Origin: UBA12087 sp964370815
Lineage (GTDB): Bacteria > Chloroflexota > Anaerolineae > Anaerolineales > Villigracilaceae
Assembly (NCBI GenBank): GCA_964370815.1
Contig: CAYJKQ010000013.1
Location: 1-64,000, forward strand
Direction of reading: 5' to 3'
Length of the DNA: 64,000 nucleotides
The position numbers and the translations under genes were made by a program. The stretch's first letter is position 1. The number at the start of each line of letters is the position of its first letter. Below, piece by piece: positions 37,333 through 46,867 of the stretch. The notes beneath the pieces are model-generated. The model saw only the letters and a list, made by a program, of their open reading frames with translations. It did not search any database and was not told the DNA's origin.

Positions 37333-37821
37333 TCAGGCTCGCTTGCCCAATTGCTTGTCCAGCATTAACACCGCAGTACCATGGGCATCGATCATCTTTA
37401 ATTGATGGATGATATCTGAAGCATTCTTTTCTTCTTCAACCTGCTCACTGATAAACCACTGTAAAAAGATCTGGCTTGCATAATCGTTTTCTTTTAGTGC
37501 CAATCCATATAAAGAATTGATGGAAGCAGAAATCATTTCCTCATGCTCAAGAGCTTGCTGAAATGCTTCAAGTGATGATGACCATTCTGCTTTAGGTGCA
37601 GGAAAAGCGCCGAGACGGACCCGCCCACCACGCTCCACCAGGTAATCAAAAAACTTCATGGCGTGTTCAGTCTCTTCTTTGGCTTGCAAATGCATCCAAT
37701 GAGCAAATCCGGGTAGGTTTTGTTCTTCGAAGTAGCCAACCATCGAGAGATATAAATTTGAAGAGAACATCTCTTTATTTAATTGATCGTTGATTGCTTC
37801 TTGCATGGATTTTGATATCAT
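37333..37821 (-). CDS. ftnA: Ferritin (bacterial non-haem type)
   Basis: Oxidises and stores iron in a 24-mer shell. From the ATG at 37821 (GGAGAAAATTT upstream) the product is 162 residues, the usual length. Ferroxidase ligands are visible: the early Glu in NKEMFSSNLYLSM (about 17), EETEHAMKFFDYL (about 48-60, E and H) and EQVEEEKNASDII (about 125-137). There is no haem-ligand Met as in bacterioferritin. Sixteen in-frame codons upstream of the ATG are not conserved. Confidence 0.93.
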   Translation of the reverse strand: MISKSMQEAINDQLNKEMFSSNLYLSMVGYFEEQNLPGFAHWMHLQAKEETEHAMKFFDYLVERGGRVRLGAFPAPKAEWSSSLEAFQQALEHEEMISASINSLYGLALKENDYASQIFLQWFISEQVEEEKNASDIIHQLKMIDAHGTAVLMLDKQLGKRA

Positions 37822-37858
37822 AAATTTTCTCCTAACTCTATTATGGGTAATATTTATC

Positions 37859-37874
37859 ATATTATACATAATAT
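37859..37874 (-). promoter_or_regulatory. Inverted repeat overlapping the likely ferritin -10 box
   Basis: ATATTAT-AC-ATAATAT is a 7-bp inverted repeat with a 2-bp centre, 38-53 bp upstream of the ferritin start. Read on the minus strand it includes TATAAT. It may be both the -10 region and a regulator site; it does not match the classic Fur box. Confidence 0.4.
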
Positions 37875-37915
37875 TGAAGCCTATACGGTTAACATCTTGT
37901 TAGAAAGCTCGTTGT

Positions 37916-38347
37916 TTATTCCTCATCCCCGTCTTCTCCCATGCTACTGGCAGGTTGATCCAATTTGATTACTTCGCCATGGATATTGATCACAATCTTA
38001 AAACCAAGCATGCCCATGTACACACGGCTCTCCTCAGGAATGCCCATATCAAGAAGGCTGTCAAACTGCTGGTCAATGTTCTTCAATTGTGTCTCGATCA
38101 TAGCACGTGAAAAAATATCATCGGTGCCCAACATTTTAGCTGTCTGCTCACTAAGCAGATCTTCCTTGCCAGTCATTTGTTGCCGCATTAGTTCCAATAC
38201 CTGGTAATCGACCTTTTCTGATAATATATGCTTACTAAACCCGTTATCATCAATAACATAACATGGATCGTCTCCTACATAAGTTGTTGAAACCTGGCGA
38301 CCTTCTTCATCCACAATTAACCCTTCAAATATAGCTTTACGCTTCAT
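37916..38347 (-). CDS. Hypothetical protein, 143 residues
   Basis: I do not recognise a family. The protein is soluble and acidic at its end (GEDGDEE). The first 45 residues look like a small beta domain (MKRKAIFEGLIVDEEGRQVS), followed by helical sequence (about 45-105) and a final beta-hairpin. It lies 95 bp upstream of the ferritin gene, on the same strand. Codon use and length support a real gene. Confidence 0.65.
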   Translation of the reverse strand: MKRKAIFEGLIVDEEGRQVSTTYVGDDPCYVIDDNGFSKHILSEKVDYQVLELMRQQMTGKEDLLSEQTAKMLGTDDIFSRAMIETQLKNIDQQFDSLLDMGIPEESRVYMGMLGFKIVINIHGEVIKLDQPASSMGEDGDEE

Positions 38348-38515
38348 AGCCTTTGGATCCCTCCGAGTGCGAATGTTAATTAAGAAATTTTAATTCCACT
38401 CCAGGTAAGTTAAGTTAGCCAGGCAAATGAGGTGTTCATAACCATCATTAATCCAGGTTCTCCGTTATTGTTTTTTTGTAGACCGCGTAATTATTATTTC
38501 CTGTCCATTAATTTA

Positions 38516-39556
38516 TTACTCTACAACGTCAACCCTGGTCCCATAATCAAGGAAGCGGTACATCACGTCGGGAGGAACGATCGGTTGTGTCCAGCGATAG
38601 AGCCATTTGGCTGCTTTTGAGGAAATATTAATGCAGCCGTGACTGCGCGGTTTTCCAAAATCATTATGCCAGAAAGTCCCATGAAATGCCACTCCACTCT
38701 CAGTAATATAGCTCACCCAGGGAACTCCATGCAAGTCAAACCCATTGAAAGCCAGGTTACCTGCTGCCATATGAGCGCTTGGTCTTTTATGAAATGTGAA
38801 GCTCCTACCGTAAGGAGTGGCATAGATTCCCCTGTTGAAACTACCACCTGTCGAAGCCCTGGTCATGAACACAGGTATTTCTGCCTCATAAGCGATCACT
38901 AATTGTGATCCAAGACGAACTTCGATACGCTTAAGTTCCGGTGGTATTTCAGGGGATAACATGGACAATTCGGTACCAGGAATGAGGCGTAAATGTTTCG
39001 CAGGAACAAATTGAAAAGTCTCATTATCATCATCACTAATTCGGTACCAGATATTTTTAGCATCGTCTTCTATGACTTCATAGACCCAATGTGTAGTTTC
39101 ATAATATAAACGATAAAGTGCTTCTTCCGTTTTTTTCGGTATTGCATATGTGTCTGTAAATGGAACAGTGACCTCTGCCAGATTAATATTATTCGGCAGC
39201 CTGGTGACAGGATCATTCAAAACCGTTCTTACTGGTTGGATCGAACCTGAATATGCATAGCCCCCTCCTTTGACCTGGTACCAAACTCGGTTGTGAGCAC
39301 TGACATCCTCACTTATGGAAATACCTGTTATATGCAAAACGATATCTTTCCAAAAAATACTGATAACATCAGAGTCAAGATTGGGAGATCTGTAGATATT
39401 AATGGTCGAATCGGTAATCCGACCTTGCTGATCTGAAGGGAACAGAAAATTGGTTGATGAAGTTGGGTCGGTAATATTAGGGAGCAACAATCCGAATAAC
39501 CCCATTCCACCAAGCTTTAAAAATTCGCGCCTGGAAATTGGTGCATATCCATTCAT
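38516..39556 (-). CDS. L,D-transpeptidase (YkuD) with twin-arginine signal
   Basis: Cross-links peptidoglycan or attaches proteins to it through 3-3 bonds. The 346-residue protein starts with a Tat signal (SRREFLKLGG, residues 8-17, then a hydrophobic stretch). It has an N-terminal SH3-like region (about 40-180) and the YkuD domain with HGTFWHNDFG and the catalytic SHGCIN (about 308-313). It is exported folded. It follows a second L,D-transpeptidase and an amidase gene, so this is a small cell-wall cluster. Confidence 0.9.
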   Translation of the reverse strand: MNGYAPISRREFLKLGGMGLFGLLLPNITDPTSSTNFLFPSDQQGRITDSTINIYRSPNLDSDVISIFWKDIVLHITGISISEDVSAHNRVWYQVKGGGYAYSGSIQPVRTVLNDPVTRLPNNINLAEVTVPFTDTYAIPKKTEEALYRLYYETTHWVYEVIEDDAKNIWYRISDDDNETFQFVPAKHLRLIPGTELSMLSPEIPPELKRIEVRLGSQLVIAYEAEIPVFMTRASTGGSFNRGIYATPYGRSFTFHKRPSAHMAAGNLAFNGFDLHGVPWVSYITESGVAFHGTFWHNDFGKPRSHGCINISSKAAKWLYRWTQPIVPPDVMYRFLDYGTRVDVVE

Positions 39557-39656
39557 TTCATTTAAATTGTAACATCATTAGCAATTTATGACAGATAGCT
39601 GATAATCAGGCCGATGTTATAAGGTGAGATTGTCAAGTCCAATCCAGCATCATAAG

Positions 39657-40811
39657 TTATTGATGAACATTCACTACTGTCCCTACCGAAGCCCAATTGA
39701 ATAACCAACCCGCGTCCGGTATGCTCAGGTTGACGCAACCATGACTCATCGGTACTCCAAAATTATTGTGCCAGTAAGTGCCGTGCAATGCATAACCTGA
39801 ATAGAAATACATCGTGTAAGGGACATCAGGTAAATAATAACCTGGGCCTGACATATTTGTATAAAGCAACTTTACATAAATTGAATATCGTCCTGTCACT
39901 GTTGGGTGGAGCCAGGTACCTGTGGATACCACGAAGGAATTGGCAATTGTCGAACCTTCAAAGGCATATACTCGCTGCTCTGAGAGGTCCACATCGATCC
40001 ACCTTTCTCCTCTCTCTCCCGGTTCATTAGTTGGTAACGGGATTGGGGTATTGGTCGGGTAAGGAGTATTGGTTGGCAGGGGTGTATTGGTCGGAGAAGG
40101 GGTTAAGGTGTAAGTTGGTGTAGGCGTAAAGGTTGGTGTAGGTGTGTAGGTTGGTGTGTAAGTCGGTGTAGATGTCGCTGTGTAGGTAGGCTTCAAAACT
40201 CCGGACAGGGATGCCGGAAGCGAGGGAGTTACTTGGACCTGTGATAAATTCTTCCGGATAAATGCTTGTACTGGAATTACATTTCCCGGCCAGATAGCCC
40301 ACACACCAGCCAGACTACAGGCAATCACGAGCAACAAAGGTAGAAAAGAAAAACGCCATAGTGATCGGTTGCCACCAGAGTCTTGAAGATCATCCAGGCC
40401 TTTGGGTTTCTGCGCACTCTCGGATTCGGAAAATAATTCGTGAGCAGTTTCTTTAGATGTCTCAACCACAGAAGAAGCAGGAGTTGGAAATGAAGCATTA
40501 TTTTTTTCTGTTTCAAGAATATTCTCTTTACTATTCCCCTGGAGGGACTGCTCACGAAATCGGGCGATCGCCCAATGCATTCCTTTGCGAGCTTGCCTAC
40601 TTTGAGGATTGAGTTCCAATGCCTTTTTTAAAAATGTAATACTCTCCACTGGCTCAGACAGGGCTGCCAAAATCAGCCAGGGCTCCTCAATACCTGGTGC
40701 TTGTGAAGCAATGGTTTCCGCCAAACGTTTCGCAGTTATTCGGTCGCCGCGTTTAAGCGCCAGCCTGGCTTCCACAAGTTTTTCATTGTAGAGAGATGAT
40801 TCCGGTTTCAT
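39657..40811 (-). CDS. L,D-transpeptidase (YkuD) with cytoplasmic TPR-like N-terminus and one membrane helix
   Basis: From the ATG at 40811 the product has 384 residues. It has a TPR-like helical domain (about 10-75, ITFLKKALELNPQSRQARKG), a membrane helix (about 150-172) and a long Thr/Pro linker (about 205-265). The C-terminal YkuD domain has HGTYWHNNFG and catalytic SHGCVN. The Cys faces outside while the TPR-like part would stay in the cytoplasm, an unusual layout. In-frame Met codons upstream overlap the amidase gene by 44 bp; I prefer the first one after its stop. Confidence 0.88.
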   Translation of the reverse strand: MKPESSLYNEKLVEARLALKRGDRITAKRLAETIASQAPGIEEPWLILAALSEPVESITFLKKALELNPQSRQARKGMHWAIARFREQSLQGNSKENILETEKNNASFPTPASSVVETSKETAHELFSESESAQKPKGLDDLQDSGGNRSLWRFSFLPLLLVIACSLAGVWAIWPGNVIPVQAFIRKNLSQVQVTPSLPASLSGVLKPTYTATSTPTYTPTYTPTPTFTPTPTYTLTPSPTNTPLPTNTPYPTNTPIPLPTNEPGERGERWIDVDLSEQRVYAFEGSTIANSFVVSTGTWLHPTVTGRYSIYVKLLYTNMSGPGYYLPDVPYTMYFYSGYALHGTYWHNNFGVPMSHGCVNLSIPDAGWLFNWASVGTVVNVHQ

Positions 40812-40818
40812 AAAATCA

Positions 40819-41607
40819 TTATTGGTTCGGACCTGGTGTGGCCGAGATTTCATAAAGTTCATTATTAAGATAACACAAGATGCCTTTAACCACTCCTGTT
40901 GCCACTATCTCAGGATGCAAGGTCACAAGGTCATAATCAAATGGGTTGGAAAGGAATCCAGTTTCTATGATCACTGCTGTTGTATATGGGTCGATCTCTC
41001 TAAAGGCATGGTAATCTGTCATATCCATCGTTATACTTCCGGGATGATAAGGTAAGTTGGTTTCTTTTTGGTACCGATCGTACAAGCAATCTGCTAGGCG
41101 TTGGGCACGTTCAGGATTTTTCCCTTCGGAACTGGGTGCAATCTTGAAGCCTGTGGTAAAATCATTGCTAATCACACAGGAATCATTATGGATGGAGACC
41201 AGAACGACTCCCTGATAACCATTTAAGCGTGGGTCATTCTCCTGTAATAAATCAACCTGGTATTTTCTTTGAGCATTTAATTGTTGCTGCACAATGATTG
41301 CAATTCCCAGGTTGACTTCATTTTCAGTGACACCATTTAAACATACTGTACCAGAATCAGACCCCCAATGCCCGGAAATAATCCCGATCCGTAAATCATC
41401 AGGATCGGCAACTCCCACGGAACTACTTGGAGGTTGTGGAGTAAGCAAAAGGGACAATTTCTCATTGAAATCGCTGGTAAGTATCGTCGGCGGAAATGCA
41501 GTAAAGATCGTTGCTAAAACCAGTGCAACTCCCAGGGTTGTTTGCAAAATATGCCCGGCACGAAAGCCTTTTTGACGATTTTCAGGTGGGTGGGTAAACG
41601 TATTCAT
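40819..41607 (-). CDS. N-acetylmuramoyl-L-alanine amidase (Amidase_3)
   Basis: Cuts the bond between muramic acid and the stem peptide. The 262-residue product has a membrane anchor or signal (about 18-40) and a catalytic domain (about 70-250). The zinc ligands are visible in SGHWGSDSG (His), VTENEVNLG (Glu) and VSIHNDS (His). The catalytic Glu is in IIETGFLSN (about 217). It is the first gene of the cell-wall cluster, followed closely by two L,D-transpeptidase genes. Confidence 0.9.
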   Translation of the reverse strand: MNTFTHPPENRQKGFRAGHILQTTLGVALVLATIFTAFPPTILTSDFNEKLSLLLTPQPPSSSVGVADPDDLRIGIISGHWGSDSGTVCLNGVTENEVNLGIAIIVQQQLNAQRKYQVDLLQENDPRLNGYQGVVLVSIHNDSCVISNDFTTGFKIAPSSEGKNPERAQRLADCLYDRYQKETNLPYHPGSITMDMTDYHAFREIDPYTTAVIIETGFLSNPFDYDLVTLHPEIVATGVVKGILCYLNNELYEISATPGPNQ

Positions 41608-41732
41608 TATTTTAGAATGTTACCTAACTAAGAAATAAAAAGCAAGCGATTTACAGGGGTCAATGGGTGGTCAATATTACCCAATTTGCATACTCATTGA
41701 ACCCACATTCCTGATATATTATCTGCGATAAA

Positions 41733-42572
41733 TTATAAGACTTTTTTATTGTATTCCAAAACATAAAAACTGTGACCATTTTCAACAAAAAAGTCAATCA
41801 CCGAATATCCATGAGCGAAAACGAATTCGAATATTTCTCTGCTTGCTTGCCTCCAGGCTTTTGCTAAAAGAAAATCACTAGCCTTTAAACTTAAAAAGTC
41901 ATTTGGAATTTCAATTAATAGCAAGGGATGATTTAACTTCGGAAGTCCATCCAATGGCTGCATATCTCCAGAAATTGCCATGATCTCATTGTCCACACCC
42001 AATAGATCATCCATTTGACAAATTTGTTTCTGATGGTTATCCAGACTGTTCTCCACTCGGCAAGAATCCAACCACCATTCTACAAGGAACCTGTCAGAGT
42101 CCAATCCAACATTTATGGAATCTGACATCTTCCCGTATTCTGACCGCCGATAAGTATTACACACAGCTCCGAGTTTGGAAAAATTCAAATTTGCATTTCG
42201 GCTGAGTAAAGGATCATATGTCCAGGTTATCAGGTTTATTCCCTGTGAGATAACAAATTGTCGCTGGGCGCATTTAAGTGCAAAACCCAAACCAGAATCA
42301 CGCCAATCCGGATGAACTCCCAGCATATGTGAGCAATGTTTAATTTTAATTTCACCATTTGTAGTAGATAAGCCTGGAAAGCCGAACAGCATTCCAATCA
42401 TCCGGTTTTTTGAAAAAGCCCCTAAAACCAGACCTCCATTATAGATGGCAGCGAGAAACATGTGAATAGGAACAATTTCGTGCTGACTTCCTGCCCATAT
42501 CAAACCCTGCAATTCTTCAATTGGATGCAAAGATTCAGGTGTTTCAAGCTGACAAATTTCCCAATCAGGCAT
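41733..42572 (-). CDS. GNAT-like acetyltransferase (COG3375 type)
   Basis: The 279-residue protein begins with LQGLIWAGSQHEIVP and has LVLGAFSKNRMIGMLFGFPG and LGVHPDWRDSGLGFALK (acetyl-CoA loop, about 88-104). ITWTYDPLLSRNANLNFSKL is typical of the COG3375 group of predicted acetyltransferases. The substrate is unknown. Its start overlaps the end of the upstream epimerase-like gene by eight bases, so the two are probably co-translated. Confidence 0.82.
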   Translation of the reverse strand: MPDWEICQLETPESLHPIEELQGLIWAGSQHEIVPIHMFLAAIYNGGLVLGAFSKNRMIGMLFGFPGLSTTNGEIKIKHCSHMLGVHPDWRDSGLGFALKCAQRQFVISQGINLITWTYDPLLSRNANLNFSKLGAVCNTYRRSEYGKMSDSINVGLDSDRFLVEWWLDSCRVENSLDNHQKQICQMDDLLGVDNEIMAISGDMQPLDGLPKLNHPLLLIEIPNDFLSLKASDFLLAKAWRQASREIFEFVFAHGYSVIDFFVENGHSFYVLEYNKKVL

Positions 42573-43503
42573 GTGTTGTAAAGATCCTGTTGAATAATTT
42601 CTTATTCCAATTTACCCCTCGCAGGTGATCGAGTTTGGATGAGAAGCGCGCGGGCATAAGGTTAAATTGTCGAGGTACTGAATCAACTCCACATGTTCGA
42701 TTTACAGCCAAATAATCCAACCAAAACACTGAAATTGGAAAACGTCGGAATAAATTTTCTCCGATCACTGTTAATGCTCGCATGTATGTGTAAGGCCAGT
42801 GAACCAAAAGCCGGTGTTTCTTGACCACATCCATAATTGTTATAATGATCTGCTCCAAGTTCAAATATTCACTTCCGCCAATTTCCATAACTTTGTTGAT
42901 CGTATCCGGGTTGTCGAGTGCCCATATTAAACAGGTAACCAAATCTTCGACCCATAATGGTTGTAGTAAGGTTTTGCCTTTACCCGGAAGTGGCATGAAT
43001 CCCGGAGACAAATGTAAAAGTAATGATAATCCCGTTGTAAATCCATCATCCTTCCCAAAAAGAACAGAAGACCGCAGAATTGTATATGGAACACCACTTT
43101 CCCGTACAAATTCTTCAGCTATTCCCTTTGCTTTTAACAATGAGAAACCGGAAGCACGATCAGCTCCCAAATGGCTTACATAAACCAATCTCTGGATGCG
43201 CGCATAAGCTGCAGCCAATGCCAGTGTACGCGTTCCATTAATATCAATTAATTCCAGGTCTGTTCTGCCGCCCTGGAATTCCCCCCCTGCCAGGTGGTAG
43301 ACCACATCCACTCCCCGCATCGCAGCTCTTAAACCACCTTCATCGTTTAGACTTGTAACTGCTACCTCGACTGGTACTCCCTTAGGTAGATCAGGCGTTC
43401 GAGGAGAAGGTCGCAAGAGCAATCGCACCGCATGTCCATTGTTTACCAATTGTCGCACGAGGGCTTGCCCAACAAAGCCTGTTCCTCCGGTTACGAGTAT
43501 CAT
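42565..43503 (-). CDS. NAD(P)-dependent epimerase/NDUFA9-like atypical short-chain dehydrogenase
   Basis: The 312-residue protein opens with the Rossmann motif TGGTGFVGQALV (about 5-16), then DVVYHLAG (about 66-73), VYVSHLGADRASGF (no YxxxK pair) and PYTILRSSVLFG, as in NDUFA9-like and NmrA-like atypical members. It binds NAD(P), but its catalysis is unclear. A TATAAT on the minus strand ends seven bases before the ATG, so the mRNA may be leaderless. Confidence 0.83.
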   Translation of the reverse strand: MILVTGGTGFVGQALVRQLVNNGHAVRLLLRPSPRTPDLPKGVPVEVAVTSLNDEGGLRAAMRGVDVVYHLAGGEFQGGRTDLELIDINGTRTLALAAAYARIQRLVYVSHLGADRASGFSLLKAKGIAEEFVRESGVPYTILRSSVLFGKDDGFTTGLSLLLHLSPGFMPLPGKGKTLLQPLWVEDLVTCLIWALDNPDTINKVMEIGGSEYLNLEQIIITIMDVVKKHRLLVHWPYTYMRALTVIGENLFRRFPISVFWLDYLAVNRTCGVDSVPRQFNLMPARFSSKLDHLRGVNWNKKLFNRIFTTHA

Positions 43504-43510
43504 TTAATGG

Positions 43511-43516
43511 ATTATA
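43511..43516 (-). promoter_or_regulatory. -10 box immediately before the epimerase-like gene
   Basis: TATAAT on the minus strand ends seven bases before the ATG at 43503. No ribosome site fits in between, which points to leaderless translation. The -35 is weak. Confidence 0.4.
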
Positions 43517-43575
43517 GCAGTAAAGCAACCAGACAATTTGGATATTTTTCCAGTCAATACCCTGATAAATAAGGA

Positions 43576-43581
43576 TATAAT
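43576..43581 (+). promoter_or_regulatory. Possible -10 box of the rseP gene
   Basis: TATAAT, with GTCAAT 17 bp upstream, about 90 bp before the rseP start. Confidence 0.4.
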
Positions 43582-43671
43582 CGTTAAAGTATTTTTATTG
43601 CTTACGAATCTAATGGTAAAACATTTTTATGTGGATAAAAACCTATCAAAAAATGGAGTTAGGAAATTCTT

Positions 43672-44772
43672 ATGAACCTTAATCTTATTGGCGGATTAGC
43701 CTTTCTGGCAGTTTTCGCTGGAATCATTCTGACGCACGAATTAGGGCATTTCATTGTTGCCAAACTGGTGGGTATTGAAGTCGAAGAATTCGGAATCGGA
43801 TTCCCACCACGAATGCTTACGCTTTTCACCTGGAAAGGCACAAAATTCACTTTAAACTGGATCCCGATGGGTGGCTTTAATCGAATGAAGGGAGAAGATG
43901 ATCCCAATTCAACTGATGGATTTTCGTTTGCCAAACCTTGGGCACGCATTGTTACATTGCTAGCCGGCTCGACAATGAATTTGATCACCGCCGTCCTGGC
44001 ATTCAGCATCCTCTACACACAAATCGGGATCCCGAATCCATCAAGCGCACAGATATTGGAAGTCTCGTCCAATTCACCTGCTGAGAAGGCTGGTTTAATG
44101 ATGGATGATATAGTGATAAATGCGGGTGATCAAAAAATCACCGGTACCGATCAATTGCGGAATATTATTTTAGCCAGCCTGGACAAACCACTCCCATTAA
44201 CTATCCAACGCGGGGATAAAATCCTGGAACTGGTGGTCACTCCGGACAGTCACCGTCCAGCAAGCGAGGGAGCCACTGGTATCGTGCTGGGAAATGTACT
44301 CGAACCTTCGAAGTCCTGGTTTGCCACAATCCCACTCAGCTTGCGGGCAACCTATGAAACCGGTCGAGAACTTCTCTCACTCCCAGGACGCATGATCGCT
44401 GGTGTGATCCAGCCTTCTGATGCTGAATTGCTTGGTCCACGCAGCATATGGAATCTATTCCAACAATCCGTCCGGCGCGATGTCGAGAGCCGTCAACCTG
44501 TTACTGGAACTTCAACCCAAAACCCCACCAATTACACACTGACCGGTATCATCTCCCTCACTCTATCATTGGGGTTGATCAACCTCCTGCCAATCCCAGC
44601 GCTGGATGGTGGACGCATCCTCTTCATCCTGCCCGAATTAATCTTTCGAAAACGTATTCCCCCAAAATTCGAAAGTATGATCCATGGTGTCAGCTTTTTA
44701 GTCCTTCTAGCTTTGTTAGGTTATTTCTACATACTGGATTTTATCAACCCGGTAAGCATTATCTTGCCTTAG
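43672..44772 (+). CDS. rseP: Site-2 intramembrane zinc protease, RseP/YaeL type
   Basis: Cuts anti-sigma factors or signal-peptide remnants within the membrane. The 366-residue protein has the zinc motif HELGH (H22, E23, H26) in the first helix and EFGIGFPPRM. A single PDZ domain (about 125-195; NSPAEKAGLMMDDIVINAGD) and the third zinc ligand in PALDGGRILF (about 308) follow, then C-terminal helices. It begins a plus-strand series that runs to acyP. Confidence 0.92.
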   Translation: MNLNLIGGLAFLAVFAGIILTHELGHFIVAKLVGIEVEEFGIGFPPRMLTLFTWKGTKFTLNWIPMGGFNRMKGEDDPNSTDGFSFAKPWARIVTLLAGSTMNLITAVLAFSILYTQIGIPNPSSAQILEVSSNSPAEKAGLMMDDIVINAGDQKITGTDQLRNIILASLDKPLPLTIQRGDKILELVVTPDSHRPASEGATGIVLGNVLEPSKSWFATIPLSLRATYETGRELLSLPGRMIAGVIQPSDAELLGPRSIWNLFQQSVRRDVESRQPVTGTSTQNPTNYTLTGIISLTLSLGLINLLPIPALDGGRILFILPELIFRKRIPPKFESMIHGVSFLVLLALLGYFYILDFINPVSIILP

Positions 44773-44787
44773 ACCCTGGGATCATTG

Positions 44788-45771
44788 ATGACCGTGATAA
44801 TCCCTTTTAGTACCGTTCTTGCCGCGCTGCTTGATGAGAAAACTCCATTTTCTGCGAAATATTTGCACAAGTTTTCAGATATCCAACCTGATCACCTCAA
44901 GTCGGTCATATCCATCTGGTCTCGTGTAAGTCTTTCCCGCAAGGTAAGTCTTCTTGAAGATCTGGAAAATTTAGCCGAGAAGGATACCCTTCTTTCCTTT
45001 GATAACTTTGCTGCAAGTTTGCTGGAAGATCCGGAAGCAGAGGTTCGCACGCTGGCTATCCGTTTATTATGGGAATGCGAAGACGCCAATTTGATCCCGG
45101 TTTTCCTAAAAATTTTAAGTTCAGATCCTTCCATAAACTCTTCTGCTGCCGCTGCCACTGCCTTAGGTTTTTTTATCTACATGGGAGAAGTGGAAAAAAC
45201 CCTTTCCTCGACCCTCTTGATCCTGGAGGAAAAACTCCTCAACACTGCATTGGAAGCCAAGGATCCCTTGATACAACGTCGCGCTCTTGAATCTCTGGGC
45301 TTTTCATCCCGACCGGAAGTTCACGATTTGATCAAAACCGCACTTTATGATCCAGATCCTTACTGGAATATTAGTGCCATGATCGCTATAGGTCACTCCA
45401 ATAACCAGGCTTGGGAAAAGGAGGTTATCACCAATCTAACTCACGAAAACGATGATATCCGCATTGAAGCCATCCAGGCAGCTGGACAACTGGAATTGGA
45501 AAATGCCCGACCTCTACTTCTTGAACAACTGAATGAAGACGATGATCCAGAAATCTGGCATGCCCTTCTTTGGTCTCTCTCCCAGATTGGTGGAGAAGCT
45601 GTAAGCGAACAATTGGAAGAGTTCATTATCAGGATCGATGATCCTGATGAAGAAGGTTATTTCGATGAAGTATTAGAAAATTTGAATCTGACCAACCAGA
45701 TGGCTTCTTTTACACTTTTCGATGTTAATGACAACGATGGAATCGATGATGGAATTAATCTGAATATCTAA
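44788..45771 (+). CDS. HEAT-repeat protein
   Basis: The 327-residue protein consists of helical HEAT/PBS-lyase-like repeats from about 60 to 285 (DPEAEVRTLAIRLLWEC, DPLIQRRALESLGF, NDDIRIEAIQAAGQLE, DPEIWHALLWSLSQIG). The tail is very acidic (DVNDNDGIDDGINLN). Such proteins serve as binding scaffolds; no partner is visible. It starts 15 bp after rseP. The ATG at 44788 is chosen over a TTG one codon earlier. Confidence 0.8.
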   Translation: MTVIIPFSTVLAALLDEKTPFSAKYLHKFSDIQPDHLKSVISIWSRVSLSRKVSLLEDLENLAEKDTLLSFDNFAASLLEDPEAEVRTLAIRLLWECEDANLIPVFLKILSSDPSINSSAAAATALGFFIYMGEVEKTLSSTLLILEEKLLNTALEAKDPLIQRRALESLGFSSRPEVHDLIKTALYDPDPYWNISAMIAIGHSNNQAWEKEVITNLTHENDDIRIEAIQAAGQLELENARPLLLEQLNEDDDPEIWHALLWSLSQIGGEAVSEQLEEFIIRIDDPDEEGYFDEVLENLNLTNQMASFTLFDVNDNDGIDDGINLNI

Positions 45772-45952
45772 GTCGCTACTATTTAACCAGATAAGTAGAT
45801 AATAAAAAAAGATTTATAAAAGGTAATCAGTTGGTAAAGTATCGGTTAATGATAGAGAGATATCAATCACCCATCCAATCACGAGCCACCAAAAAGCACA
45901 TACATATTTAAATTTGGTTTAATGCCAAAAATAAATCTTTCATGGAGCAGCA

Positions 45953-46864
45953 TTGGCTGAATTATTTCCAATCTTTGCAAATAACCTGCTACCCATCCTT
46001 TTGATCAGTGGAACTGGGTTTCTCCTCGGCAAATACCTCCACATCGACCCACGCTCATTTGGAAGAATCATCTTTTATGTTCTTTACCCTGTCATGGTTC
46101 TGGATATCCTCACTCGGAACCAGCTTTCTCTGGTTGATATCTTAAAAACATCCGGGTTCGCGATAGTCACCGTACTGCTTTCCGGGTTTCTGACATTTCT
46201 GGGTGGGTATTTGCTTAAATTGGACCGTCCGATCCTTATGGCTGTATTGTTGACCAGTATTTTCGCCAATAGTGGTAACTACGGACTCCCACTGATTTCA
46301 TTTGCTTTTGGACAGGATGCCCTGGCATTTGCTTCAATTTATTACATCACTTTCGCTCTACTTATTAATACGGTGGGTGTAATGATAGCATCTATGGGGC
46401 GTTTGAATTTTAAGGACGCATTGCTGGGCATGCTCCGGCTACCAACAATTTACGCTATAATTATTGCCTTGATCATCATTCGTACTGGCTGGATCATGCC
46501 ATCCCCAGTCGATCGCACAATCAGACTCTTATCCGGTGGAGCCATACCCTGTATGCTCATATTGCTCGGGTTGGAACTTGAACGTGCCCAATGGCATAAG
46601 AATATAAAGGCTATAACTTTCAGCGTTTTTATGCGCCTCATTATTGGACCTATTATTGGTTGGGGAGTAAGCATATTGTTCGGATTAAAAGGAACATCCA
46701 GACAGGCTGGGATTACCGATACTGCTCTCCCGACTGCAGTAATAACGACAATACTGGCAACCGAATATAACCTGGAACCATCTCTGGTAACAGCCATTGT
46801 TTTCATAAGCACTGTGCTCAGTCCGCTTACCCTTACCCCGGTCTTGTTCTTATTAGGGAAATAA
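45953..46864 (+). CDS. AEC-family transporter
   Basis: The 303-residue membrane protein has ten predicted helices in two halves of five. SGTGFLLGKYLHIDPRSFGRI and FYVLYPVMVLDIL start the first half and ANSGNYGLPLISFAFG (about 103-118) is the typical half-helix motif; TDTALPTAVITTILATEY lies in the second half. Members carry carboxylates, amino acids or auxin-like compounds. The start is a TTG with GGAG seven bases upstream. Confidence 0.87.
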   Translation: MAELFPIFANNLLPILLISGTGFLLGKYLHIDPRSFGRIIFYVLYPVMVLDILTRNQLSLVDILKTSGFAIVTVLLSGFLTFLGGYLLKLDRPILMAVLLTSIFANSGNYGLPLISFAFGQDALAFASIYYITFALLINTVGVMIASMGRLNFKDALLGMLRLPTIYAIIIALIIIRTGWIMPSPVDRTIRLLSGGAIPCMLILLGLELERAQWHKNIKAITFSVFMRLIIGPIIGWGVSILFGLKGTSRQAGITDTALPTAVITTILATEYNLEPSLVTAIVFISTVLSPLTLTPVLFLLGK

Positions 46865-46867
46865 TCT

